A stretch of DNA of 55,799 bases, from the NCBI GenBank assembly GCA_900318645.1, contig ONLH01000020.1:1-55799 (forward strand). Reading direction: 5' to 3'. The notes under the pieces were generated by a model. It was given only the letters and a program-made list of their open reading frames with translations. It was not told the origin of the DNA and ran no database searches. Both the position numbers and the translations under genes were made by a program. Shown piece after piece: positions 24,184 through 32,032 of this stretch. Every line of letters begins with the position of its first letter. Position 1 is the stretch's first letter. This DNA comes from an uncultured Prevotellaceae bacterium (lineage in GTDB: Bacteria; Bacteroidota; Bacteroidia; Bacteroidales; Muribaculaceae).

Positions 24184-25380
24184 ATGCCTAAACTATCAGA
24201 ACGCAGCATGAAGATGCCGGCTTCGCCCATCCGCAAGTTGGCTCCGTTTGCCGCCGAAGCAAAAAAGCGTGGTATCAAAGTTTATCATCTGAACATCGGT
24301 CAGCCCGACATCCACACCCCCGAGGAGGGTCTGGAAGCAATCAAGCACGTGGACCGCAAGGTGCTGGAATACTCGCCCTCTCAGGGCATTCCCAGCTACG
24401 TGGAGAAACTGGTCGGCTACTACAAGCGCTATGACATCAACCTGAGTGTTGACGACATCATCGTGACCTGCGGTGGCAGTGAGGCCGTGCAGATGGCCTT
24501 CATGGTGTGCCTGAACCCTGGTGACGAAGTCATCATCCCCGAGCCCGCCTACGCTAACTATATGGGCTTTGCCTGTGAGACCGGTGCTGTGGTTCGCACC
24601 ATCACCACCCACATCGAGGATGGCTTCGCATTGCCTCCCGTCGAGGAGTTTGAGAAGGTCATCAACGAGCGCACCCGCGCCATCATGATCTGCAACCCCA
24701 ACAATCCGACCGGTACGCTCTACAGCCGCGAGGAGCTGATGCGCCTGCGCGACCTGGTAAAGAAATATGACCTGTTCCTGTTCGCTGACGAGGTTTACCG
24801 CGAGTTTATCTACAGTGACGCTCCCTACACCAGCGCCATGCACCTCGAGGGTATCGAGAACAACGTCATCATGATCGACAGTGTGTCCAAGCGCTATAGC
24901 GAGTGTGGTATCCGTATCGGTGCCTTCATCACCCGCAACAAGGAAGTGCGCGCTGCTGCCATGAAGCTGGCTCAGGCCCGTCTGAGTCCTCCTCTGATCG
25001 GCCAGCTCATTGCCGAGGCTTCGCTCGACGCTCCCCAAGCTTATCACAAGGGCGTGTATGACGAGTATATCGCTCGCCGCAACTGCCTGGTCGAGGGCCT
25101 GAACAAGATCCCCGGCGTCTTCACTCCGATGCCCATGGGCGCCTTCTACACCGTTGCCAAGTTGCCGGTAAAGGACATCGACGACTTCTGCCGCTGGTGT
25201 CTTGAAGAGTTCAACTATGAGGGTGAGACCGTGATGATGGCTCCTGCCAGCGGTTTCTATGCCACCCCCGGCCTGGGCAAGAACGAGGTTCGTATGGCCT
25301 ATGTGCTCAAGATCGACGACCTGAAGCGTGCCCTGGTAGTGCTCGAGAAAGCACTCGAGGCCTATCCCGGTAGGATTTAA
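24184..25380 (+). CDS. PLP-dependent class I/II aminotransferase
   Basis: The 398-residue cytoplasmic enzyme transfers amino groups between an amino acid and a 2-oxoacid. The family residues are all present: NPNNPTG at 171-177, the pyridoxal-N-pairing Asp202 in ADEVY, and the Schiff-base Lys236 in SVSKRYSECGIRIG. An Arg near the end ('NEVRMAYV') should bind the substrate carboxylate. The 'SVSKRYSECGIRIG' variant suggests a branch close to aspartate/aromatic aminotransferases, but the substrate cannot be fixed by eye. It is preceded by a strong promoter and followed by a heptad repeat array. Confidence 0.9.
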   Translation: MPKLSERSMKMPASPIRKLAPFAAEAKKRGIKVYHLNIGQPDIHTPEEGLEAIKHVDRKVLEYSPSQGIPSYVEKLVGYYKRYDINLSVDDIIVTCGGSEAVQMAFMVCLNPGDEVIIPEPAYANYMGFACETGAVVRTITTHIEDGFALPPVEEFEKVINERTRAIMICNPNNPTGTLYSREELMRLRDLVKKYDLFLFADEVYREFIYSDAPYTSAMHLEGIENNVIMIDSVSKRYSECGIRIGAFITRNKEVRAAAMKLAQARLSPPLIGQLIAEASLDAPQAYHKGVYDEYIARRNCLVEGLNKIPGVFTPMPMGAFYTVAKLPVKDIDDFCRWCLEEFNYEGETVMMAPASGFYATPGLGKNEVRMAYVLKIDDLKRALVVLEKALEAYPGRI

Positions 25381-25385
25381 AGGAT

Positions 25386-25448
25386 TTAGACTTTAGATTT
25401 TAGATTTTAGACGTTAGACCTTAGACCTTAGACGTTAGATTTTAGACT
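25386..25448 (+). repeat. Array of nine TTAGAYN heptads
   Basis: Nine 7-base units run without interruption: TTAGACT, TTAGATT, TTAGATT, TTAGACG, TTAGACC, TTAGACC, TTAGACG, TTAGATT, TTAGACT. The array begins five bases after the aminotransferase stop. The first five bases TTAGA never vary and the last two do. It is too short in unit, and lacks spacers, to be a CRISPR array. Confidence 0.9.
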
Positions 25449-25497
25449 TCTGTGCTGGGGCTCTTGCCACTGGCATAAGCTAAAAAATAATCATATC

Positions 25498-25521
25498 GCC
25501 AGTCTCAATGTGGGACTGGCG
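25498..25521 (+). terminator. Hairpin between aminotransferase and solute-binding protein genes
   Basis: CGCCAGTC (25498-25505) pairs with GACTGGCG (25514-25521). The following GTATTGTATTT is only modestly U-rich, and the -33 element of the next promoter lies just past it. Confidence 0.5.
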
Positions 25522-25524
25522 GTA

Positions 25525-25555
25525 TTGTATTTATCAGGAATAATATGTACCTTTG
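25525..25555 (+). promoter_or_regulatory. Promoter of the solute-binding protein gene
   Basis: TTG (25525-25527), 20 bases, then TACCTTTG (25548-25555). An in-frame TTG at 25553 lies inside this box, so the ATG at 25577 is taken as the start. Confidence 0.65.
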
Positions 25556-25576
25556 CACTCCAATAAAAGAAAAACG

Positions 25577-26425
25577 ATGGCAATGATGAAACAACAGCAA
25601 CCCGCCAAGCGGGGACAGATGATCCTCTATCTGGCACTACTTGCAGTGGTAGTGGCTTGCATGGTGGCCCTAAGCCTGTGTGACCGCCCAGTCGAAGCCT
25701 CTGGTGCACATCCGAGTGGCGGCGACACGCTTGACATTGCCATAGAGTATTCGCCTGTGACATACTATACCTATGATGACACGTTGGGCGGATATAACTA
25801 TGACCTGTTGCGGCTGATGTCTGACAAAATTGGTTGCCCCATGAAGTTTCATCCCGTCGTAACCCTCGAGAAAGCCTTAAAAGGCCTAGAAGAAGGAAAT
25901 TATGATGTGGTTGTCGCTCAATTTCCTATGACGGCAAAAGACACAGCACGCTATGCCTTCACCGACCCTATCTACATCGACCAGCAAGTGCTCGTGCAAC
26001 GCCGTGGCAGCCATGCTATCCACTCACAGTTGGAACTGGCGGGAGACACGGTGTGGGTTGTCAAAGGGTCGCCCATGGTGGGCCGTATCGCCAGCTTGAG
26101 TCGTGAGATAGGCGACACCATCTATGTTCACGTCGATGAAGTCTATGGCCCCGAACAGCTGATGATGATGGTATCGGCAGGCGAAATCCGCTATGCTGTC
26201 GTCAACCGATCAATCGCCCGCGCCATGGCAACTCGACTCACTAACTTAGACCGTTCGGTCGCCATCAGCCTGTCACAATTCCAGTCCTGGATGGTGGACA
26301 AGGACCGCCAGAGCCTGCGGGATAGCCTCAACCTGTGGCACCAGCAGGTGAAACGTGACACGACCACCTACCTGGGTCTGCAGCGTCGCTACTTTGGGGG
26401 TACATTCCCCACTCTGACACGATAA
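25577..26425 (+). CDS. Periplasmic solute-binding protein, family 3 type
   Basis: About 282 residues. An N-terminal membrane segment (MILYLALLAVVVACMVALSL) is followed by a type-2 periplasmic binding fold: 'LDIAIEYSPVTYYTYDDTLG', 'YNYDLLRLMSDKIGCPMKFH', 'GLEEGNYDVVVAQFPMTAKD', and 'VDEVYGPEQLMMMVSAGEIR'. This matches SBP_bac_3 (PF00497). No ABC permease or ATPase gene is nearby. It also resembles the binding half of MltF-type lytic transglycosylases, but the SLT domain is absent. The ligand is unknown. The membrane segment may stay uncleaved and act as an anchor. Confidence 0.75.
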   Translation: MAMMKQQQPAKRGQMILYLALLAVVVACMVALSLCDRPVEASGAHPSGGDTLDIAIEYSPVTYYTYDDTLGGYNYDLLRLMSDKIGCPMKFHPVVTLEKALKGLEEGNYDVVVAQFPMTAKDTARYAFTDPIYIDQQVLVQRRGSHAIHSQLELAGDTVWVVKGSPMVGRIASLSREIGDTIYVHVDEVYGPEQLMMMVSAGEIRYAVVNRSIARAMATRLTNLDRSVAISLSQFQSWMVDKDRQSLRDSLNLWHQQVKRDTTTYLGLQRRYFGGTFPTLTR

Positions 26426-26432
26426 TTAAATC

Positions 26433-26498
26433 AAGTTTCTAAAGTAGCTGCGCCTCTTTAGAAACTTAAGGTTTAGAGTTTAGAGTTTAAAGTTTAGA
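26433..26498 (+). repeat. Intergenic repeat module: hairpin plus four GTTTARA heptads (copy 2)
   Basis: A 12-bp perfect inverted repeat, AAGTTTCTAAAG (26433-26444) with its complement at 26456-26467 and an 11-base loop, is followed at 26471-26498 by GTTTAGA, GTTTAGA, GTTTAAA, GTTTAGA. The 28-base heptad block is identical to that at 15805-15832. The stems share only the CAAGTTT start. It lies 85 bases before the next ATG. Confidence 0.8.
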
Positions 26499-26583
26499 GC
26501 ATCATGGCCTTCGGTTGGCACGATAATTGCAATATTCCTATACATTTTACCCGATTTACACAACAAATTAACACATCAACATT

Positions 26584-28266
26584 ATGCTCTTCAGGAAAAA
26601 ATACAACTCGGTAAAAGCAGACTTTGAGCAGTTCCTCAAAGCCAACAACTGTACCTACACGATTGACAAGGAAGACAACGACACCACAATCTTCAACTTT
26701 GAGTTCCAAGCGGGACATTTTGTTGCCGCTATCCGCAAGCAGGACGACTGCGTTGAGGTAACCTATCCCTGCATCGCCACTGCCACCATGCTACATTTGC
26801 CCCTCGTCAGGTCTAAATGTAATGATCGCAACAATAGCAATATCCTGTTTAAGTATTCTTACTCCATCGATAAAGAGGAGGGCGAGATCAACGTACACAT
26901 GTCCTTCTTTAACAACCAGGTCAATAACGAGAACATGGTTCATCAGCTGAAGGCCGCATTCCACTTCCAACGGGAGTGGCAACGTGATTTTGACGAGGCG
27001 GTATCCATCAGCAAGGACTATGAATCTGCCGACCTGGAAAGCGAAATTTACAAGCATCAGCGCGAGATGTTCATGCTACGCCGTCTGGAGCTGCGCCATC
27101 AGCTTGACAGCAATGCTGCTGCCATCGCCACTGGCACAGGCACTTTGCCCCTGTGGCAGATGCTTGACACTGTTGCACCGTTGCCTGCTGCCCGCTTGCT
27201 GTTCATGACCGTCAATACCGTGAACGGCCAGCAGCGTATCGAGGATGAGCAAGAAATCCGTAATTTCAATCTGCGTAACGTTCTCGTAGAAGGAGAAGGC
27301 AAGCAAGCACGGCTCACGCGCGACTATGCCGTGCTTGACCTGCACTATAAACAGGGTCTTGACGAGAAGCCCATGATGACGACCATTACAATCACCGCCG
27401 AGGGCGAGGACGACCACTCCATCTACTCCCGCATCACCGTCACCCATGTTCCCCGCAACGCCAGCCGCCTGAACTCGATGAGCAACGAGGGCCGCCAGCC
27501 CCACAGCATCAGCATGCTGATTGCCCTGGACCGCAGCGACGACAAACAGCGCCAGCAGGAATTTGACTACATGTGGACCGATGCCCAACTCAAGGCCCGC
27601 AACGGTGAGAAAGATAGCCTTACCGATGACCAGCTGCTGCTGGGCCAAGTCACGGTCGCCGACACAGCCTACAACATGTACTGGGGAGTGCAGATGTTCA
27701 ACAGCGGACGCTACTATGAGGCGATACTGTATCTAGAGAACTTGTTCAACAGCTATCGCAGCGACTTCTTTGAGATGGGCTCCGAAGGCAAGCGTCTCTT
27801 CATGGAGGCTGCCTACAAACTGGGCTTCTGCTACAATGAATTGGGACTGCCCAAGCAGGCCTTCTACTACCTTGACCTGATGGCCAGTGACGGCAACATC
27901 CGCCACACGATGGAGCTGGTCAACTCCATGGCCAACAGCAAAGACCTGCGCCTGTTCTCCTATACCGAGGGCGTCATGGACGAGGTGAGACGCAACTTTG
28001 ACGACAATGAAGAGATGCCCGAGAACATCAGGGATTTCATCAACTTCATCCGTCGACGTCGCGGCTACGCCTACATCGACTTCAACCAGCTTGACCAGGC
28101 TGAAAAAATCTTCACCCAGATGCTTGATGAAGAAGATAACGCCGACTACGCCATCAACGAGCTGGCCTACATCAAGCGCCTGCGCCAGTTGCGTGGCGAG
28201 GAGATCAGCACCAAGGGCGACAATAACACCCCCGAAGTCGGTCCCACCGACGCTCCCCCATTCTGA
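26584..28266 (+). CDS. Conserved-looking cytoplasmic protein with TPR-like C-terminal region
   Basis: The family is not recognised. The 560 residues have no signal peptide. The N-terminal 150 residues, 'YNSVKADFEQFLKANNCTYTI' onward, resemble small alpha/beta domains of the YbjN/secretion-chaperone type, which is a weak impression. From about 375 to 510, paired helices with A, Y and L spacing ('YEAILYLENLFNSYRSDFFE', 'EAAYKLGFCYNELGLPKQAF') look like tetratricopeptide repeats. The end is a flexible, acidic and Pro-rich tail. It is preceded by the heptad repeat module and followed by a bidirectional terminator, so it may form its own transcription unit. Confidence 0.65.
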   Translation: MLFRKKYNSVKADFEQFLKANNCTYTIDKEDNDTTIFNFEFQAGHFVAAIRKQDDCVEVTYPCIATATMLHLPLVRSKCNDRNNSNILFKYSYSIDKEEGEINVHMSFFNNQVNNENMVHQLKAAFHFQREWQRDFDEAVSISKDYESADLESEIYKHQREMFMLRRLELRHQLDSNAAAIATGTGTLPLWQMLDTVAPLPAARLLFMTVNTVNGQQRIEDEQEIRNFNLRNVLVEGEGKQARLTRDYAVLDLHYKQGLDEKPMMTTITITAEGEDDHSIYSRITVTHVPRNASRLNSMSNEGRQPHSISMLIALDRSDDKQRQQEFDYMWTDAQLKARNGEKDSLTDDQLLLGQVTVADTAYNMYWGVQMFNSGRYYEAILYLENLFNSYRSDFFEMGSEGKRLFMEAAYKLGFCYNELGLPKQAFYYLDLMASDGNIRHTMELVNSMANSKDLRLFSYTEGVMDEVRRNFDDNEEMPENIRDFINFIRRRRGYAYIDFNQLDQAEKIFTQMLDEEDNADYAINELAYIKRLRQLRGEEISTKGDNNTPEVGPTDAPPF

Positions 28267-28295
28267 CGAGCAGGCACGTCAACAAGGAAAACAAC

Positions 28296-28348
28296 AAGTG
28301 CAATAAACACAGACAACTGTTGAACAGCGGATTGTGTTTATTGCACTT
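28296..28348. terminator. Bidirectional terminator between convergent genes
   Basis: AAGTGCAATAAACACA (28296-28311) and its exact complement (28333-28348) form a 16-bp stem with a 21-base loop. Flanks GGAAAAC and GTTTTTCC extend the pairing and supply U-rich tails in both directions. It separates stops at 28266 (plus) and 28388 (minus). Confidence 0.85.
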
Positions 28349-28387
28349 ACTGTTTTTCCTTATAGCTCGTATTGAGGAATTAGGCTT

Positions 28388-29305
28388 TTAGGATGTGTGG
28401 TGAAGAGCAGTGCCGAAGTAGCGGGGAATGGGTGTCTCGTAATAGAGTGCCTCTCCTGTAACTGGATGATGGAAAGCTAGCCTGAAGGCATGCAGACACA
28501 TGCGGCTACCGGGATCATCCTGACGGCCATACTTGCCATCGCCCACTACGGGATGACCGATGTCAGCCATGTGGACGCGAATCTGATTCTTGCGCCCTGT
28601 GAGCAGATGCAGGAACAATAAGGCACGCTCAGGAGCTTGCTCCACGAGTTCCCACTCGGTGGCAGCCCATTTCCCACCGTCATCAACGGGACTGCTCACG
28701 ACAAACATGCTTTCGGTATCATGTAACCAGCTCTCAACCCTTCCTTGCGGCTGCTCCATGATACCATCTACCACAGCGACATAACGGCGGTCGATGATGG
28801 TTGAATGCCAGTCGGCAGTCATCTGCTGCTGGACATCTATGCTCTTGGCATAGACCATGAGGCCCGATGTGCGGGCATCCAGCCGATGAACCACATGGGC
28901 AGTACAGCGCTGGTGCGTTTCAGTGAAATGACGGTCGAGCAACGTCTTCATATTCAAGCTACCAGCACCTACAGGCATTGACAATACTCCCTGCTGTTTA
29001 TCAACCACTACAATCCACCTGTCCTCATAGACAATGCGGTAATACTGGTTGTTGGCCGACGAGGGACGTGCATGGCGACGGATTTTCACAATGCTGCCTT
29101 CGTCAAGGGGATAATCCACATGAGTCTGCACGTGGTCATCAACAGTGACGCCACCGTGAGCAAGAATGGACTTGGCCTTATTGCGGCTGATACCGTCCAA
29201 GCAGTTCATGACAAAGTTAAGCAGCTTGTCTGGTTGCTTGACCTCGCGAATGACAGCTTTGTCATCGTTGCGGGGTACTCGATGGTCGTGGCGACGATTG
29301 GCCAT
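28388..29305 (-). CDS. RluA-family 23S rRNA/tRNA pseudouridine synthase
   Basis: The 305-residue protein converts uridine to pseudouridine in structured RNA. An S4 RNA-binding domain (about 25-76, 'KLLNFVMNCLDGISRNKAKS') precedes the catalytic domain. The catalytic Asp143 is in the canonical HRLDARTSGL motif, and 'GRKNQIRVHMADIGHPVVGD' near the end is the second RluA hallmark. The exact RNA site (RluC- or RluD-like) is not resolved. It lies 24 bases after dnaJ in the same direction, so co-transcription is likely. Confidence 0.9.
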   Translation of the reverse strand: MANRRHDHRVPRNDDKAVIREVKQPDKLLNFVMNCLDGISRNKAKSILAHGGVTVDDHVQTHVDYPLDEGSIVKIRRHARPSSANNQYYRIVYEDRWIVVVDKQQGVLSMPVGAGSLNMKTLLDRHFTETHQRCTAHVVHRLDARTSGLMVYAKSIDVQQQMTADWHSTIIDRRYVAVVDGIMEQPQGRVESWLHDTESMFVVSSPVDDGGKWAATEWELVEQAPERALLFLHLLTGRKNQIRVHMADIGHPVVGDGKYGRQDDPGSRMCLHAFRLAFHHPVTGEALYYETPIPRYFGTALHHTS

Positions 29306-29329
29306 TATCTGAATTTGAGTTTAAAGTTT

Positions 29330-30505
29330 TTAATCAAAGATGTGACGCAAGCGGGAGAAGATGCGGCTCTTGTCGCTATCACTGGGCTTGACATGTTCCC
29401 CAGCATGCTGCAACATGGTAATCGCCTCTTTCTCCTTATCATTCAACTTCTCGGGCATATAGACCATGACATTGATGAGCAGGTCGCCCGTTCCATAACG
29501 CTCTGGCGAGGGCAAACCCTTGCCGCGTAACCTCAAAATGCTACCGGGCTGCGTTCCAGGCTTGATGGTGACACGAGCCTTTCCGTCAACGGTGGGAACA
29601 TCCACTTTACCACCGAGTACAGCAGTGGGTATATCAAGCATCAAGTTGTAGATCAAGTCATTGCCATCGCGTGTCAACTGAGCATCACGCACTTCCTCGA
29701 TGACAACCAACAGATCTCCAGGAATGCCGCCACCAGGGGCGTCATTGCCTTGGCGTCCCATACGCAGGGTCATACCATCGGCAACACCGGCAGGAATACT
29801 GATGCTCACCACGTCCTCCTTGCGAACCAAACCTTTACCACCACAGTGGGGGCAGGCCTCCTTAATGCGCTTGCCTTTACCGCCACAAGTGTGGCAGACA
29901 GTCTGGGATTGCATCGTGCCAAACATCGTGCGCTGCATGCGAACTTCCACACCACTGCCGTGGCAGGTGGGGCAGGTCTCGAGGGCGGTGCCGTCCTTGG
30001 CGCCAGTGCCGTGACAATGGTCACAGGACTTCATGCGTGGAATACGCAATTTCTTGTCTGCACCCTTGGCAATCTCGGAAAGGTTCATCTTGACCCGCAC
30101 TCGCAGGTCGGTACCTCGGTTGACGCGCTGAGCCTGACCGCCTCCGCCACCTCCGAAGAAGTCACCAAAGCCGCCAAAGCCACCAAATCCGCCAAACAAG
30201 TCACCAAACTGGCGCAGGATATCTTCCATCGACATGCCGCCACCATAACCGCCGCCGCCCATCTGCTCGCCAGCAAAACCAAACTGGTCATAGCGGGCAC
30301 GCTTATCGGGATCACTGAGTACGTTATAGGCTTCGGCAGCCTCTTTAAACTTCTCCTCAGCGGCCTTTTTCTCAGCATCGCTCTTGCCTTGCTGTTTATC
30401 AGGGTGGTACTGGATGGCCAACTTGCGGTAAGCCTTCTTCAAGTCATCGGCCGTGGCATTCTTGTCCACACCAAGCACCTCATAGTAATCTCTCTTCTGA
30501 GCCAT
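29330..30505 (-). CDS. dnaJ: Chaperone protein DnaJ
   Basis: The 391-residue Hsp40 co-chaperone stimulates DnaK. The J domain (5-70) carries HPD at 34-36. A Gly/Phe-rich linker (about 85-130, rich in GGFGGFG) follows. The zinc domain has four CxxCxGxG units: [32 protein letters not shown]. Two C-terminal beta domains bind clients. It is the full-length class A form. It stands 52 bases after grpE; dnaK is not in the window. Confidence 0.97.
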   Translation of the reverse strand: MAQKRDYYEVLGVDKNATADDLKKAYRKLAIQYHPDKQQGKSDAEKKAAEEKFKEAAEAYNVLSDPDKRARYDQFGFAGEQMGGGGYGGGMSMEDILRQFGDLFGGFGGFGGFGDFFGGGGGGQAQRVNRGTDLRVRVKMNLSEIAKGADKKLRIPRMKSCDHCHGTGAKDGTALETCPTCHGSGVEVRMQRTMFGTMQSQTVCHTCGGKGKRIKEACPHCGGKGLVRKEDVVSISIPAGVADGMTLRMGRQGNDAPGGGIPGDLLVVIEEVRDAQLTRDGNDLIYNLMLDIPTAVLGGKVDVPTVDGKARVTIKPGTQPGSILRLRGKGLPSPERYGTGDLLINVMVYMPEKLNDKEKEAITMLQHAGEHVKPSDSDKSRIFSRLRHIFD

Positions 30506-30557
30506 ATTGTAAACTAATATCTATATCACTTATCTATTGTGAGCGCATTGCGCTTCA

Positions 30558-31130
30558 TCAACTGCCAACGACCACCTTGGCGTGGCGCAGCACCTTGTCA
30601 TTGATCATGTAACCCTTGATTGTCGTGTCAATGATTTTTCCCTTCATCGAGGGGTCTGGGGCAGGGAACATGGTCACTGCCTCATGAAGATCGGTATCAA
30701 AATCTTTGCCTGTTGAGTCAATTGCAGTGACATGCTGACTCTCAAGGTATTTCACGAATTTATTGTAAATCAAGTCAACGCCTTCTTTCAGGCTATCCAC
30801 GTCACCACCCTTGCTGATGGCATCGAGCGCACGCTCCAGGTCATCAACGACAGGAAGGAGGTCGCGCATGGCATTCTCAGTACCATTCTTGACGAGGTCG
30901 ATCTTCTCCTTAGCAGTGCGGCGACGGAAGTTTTCGAAATCAGAGTAAAGGAACATGTATTCCTTCTTCTGATGTTCTAGGGCTGCCTCCAATTCGGCAA
31001 TCTTCTTGTCGGGGTCTTCGTTTTCCTCACTCACTTGCTCCTGAGTCTGCTCAACAGTCTCCTCATTGAGGATTTCTTCCTGAGCGACCTTGGGCTCTTC
31101 ATTCTGATTTTTCTTGTTCTTTTTTGACAT
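30558..31130 (-). CDS. grpE: Nucleotide exchange factor GrpE
   Basis: The 190-residue protein promotes ADP release from DnaK. A charged, Glu-rich N-terminus (1-45) leads into the long coiled-coil helix (about 45-90, 'IAELEAALEHQKKEYMFLYS'), then the helical bundle and the C-terminal beta domain ending in 'GYMINDKVLRHAKVVVGS', the family signature. It is the gene before dnaJ on the minus strand, a common heat-shock pairing. The 67-base gap upstream (31131-31197) may hold a promoter, but I see no perfect consensus there. Confidence 0.96.
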   Translation of the reverse strand: MSKKNKKNQNEEPKVAQEEILNEETVEQTQEQVSEENEDPDKKIAELEAALEHQKKEYMFLYSDFENFRRRTAKEKIDLVKNGTENAMRDLLPVVDDLERALDAISKGGDVDSLKEGVDLIYNKFVKYLESQHVTAIDSTGKDFDTDLHEAVTMFPAPDPSMKGKIIDTTIKGYMINDKVLRHAKVVVGS

Positions 31131-31197
31131 ATTGTAGTTGTGTTAAATTCGTCTTACCTTACCAATTCCTGCAAAAACCAGTCCTAAGGCATCAGCA

Positions 31198-32022
31198 TTA
31201 CAGTTGCAGGACAAAGGTGGCGCAATCGGCAAAAGTGACAGCCGCGGCTTCTGCCAGTTTGTCACTATTGAAAATGCCAAAAATGGTTGAACCCGAACCA
31301 GACATAGCAGCATATTGAGCTCCAGCATCAAGAAGTTGTGCCTTGATAAGCCACAGTTGCGGCAGCGCAGCAAACACGCTGGGCTCAAAGTCATTGACCA
31401 GCACGCCATCCCACATCTCGACAGGCTGAGCTATAGTGTGTGACAAATCCACAGTGGAGGGAGTTGGTACTACCCGACTATAAGCCGTACGGGTATCTAC
31501 ACCCACTGGCGGTTTAACCAGCAGCAAGGTCTTCCCCTTGAGTTCTACTGCCACAGGAGACAGCACGTCTCCGATTCCTGTTGCCATCATGGGACGGTTA
31601 TAGATAAAAAAGGCACAGTCGGCGCCCAGGGTAGCAGCCATGGCAGCCAAGTCATCATCACTGATGCCCAATTCAAACAGCTTATTGAGCATCAGCAGCG
31701 TATGGGCGGCATCACTTGAGCCCCCCCCCAGACCTGCGCCATCAGGGATATGTTTGTACAGGTGCATCGCCACCGGCGGCAAGTCGTAACGCTGCTGCAA
31801 TAGGCGATAGGCCTTCATGACCAGGTTTTTCTCGGCTGGACAATCCACCGCATTGCCATAGCAAGTGAGTGTTGCCTCAGCATCGGCTGCAGCGGGAACA
31901 ATCTCAAGCACATCGGTCAGAGGTATCGGGAAGAAAACAGTCTCGATGTTGTGGTAACCGTCCTGGCGACGTTCCACGATGTTGAGACCCAAATTGATTT
32001 TGGCGTTCGGGAAGGTAATCAT
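31198..32022 (-). CDS. ispE: 4-diphosphocytidyl-2-C-methyl-D-erythritol kinase
   Basis: The 274-residue GHMP kinase of the non-mevalonate (MEP) isoprenoid pathway phosphorylates CDP-methylerythritol at the 2-position using ATP. It shows the N-terminal 'FPNAKINLGLNIVERRQDGY' signature and the ATP-binding motif PDGAGLGGGSSDAAH at 93-107. The length is close to the family norm. It starts 10 bases after the cardiolipin synthase stop, so both are probably one transcript. An eight-C homopolymer at about 31722-31729 lies in the glycine-rich motif and is a likely place for sequencing slips, although the frame is intact. Confidence 0.95.
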   Translation of the reverse strand: MITFPNAKINLGLNIVERRQDGYHNIETVFFPIPLTDVLEIVPAAADAEATLTCYGNAVDCPAEKNLVMKAYRLLQQRYDLPPVAMHLYKHIPDGAGLGGGSSDAAHTLLMLNKLFELGISDDDLAAMAATLGADCAFFIYNRPMMATGIGDVLSPVAVELKGKTLLLVKPPVGVDTRTAYSRVVPTPSTVDLSHTIAQPVEMWDGVLVNDFEPSVFAALPQLWLIKAQLLDAGAQYAAMSGSGSTIFGIFNSDKLAEAAAVTFADCATFVLQL

Positions 32023-32032
32023 GTTATCGTAT

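Noticed and set aside
24196-25047. Minus-strand open frame of 283 codons opposite the aminotransferase
   Set aside because: Antisense shadow of a gene with all catalytic residues; no promoter or ribosome-binding site was seen for it.
25386-25448. Heptad array considered as a CRISPR or telomere-like structure
   Set aside because: Units are 7 bases without spacers and no cas gene is nearby; nothing suggests a chromosome end.
25577-26425. Membrane-bound lytic transglycosylase MltF
   Set aside because: The binding-protein half fits, but the SLT catalytic domain is missing and the frame ends right after the binding domain.
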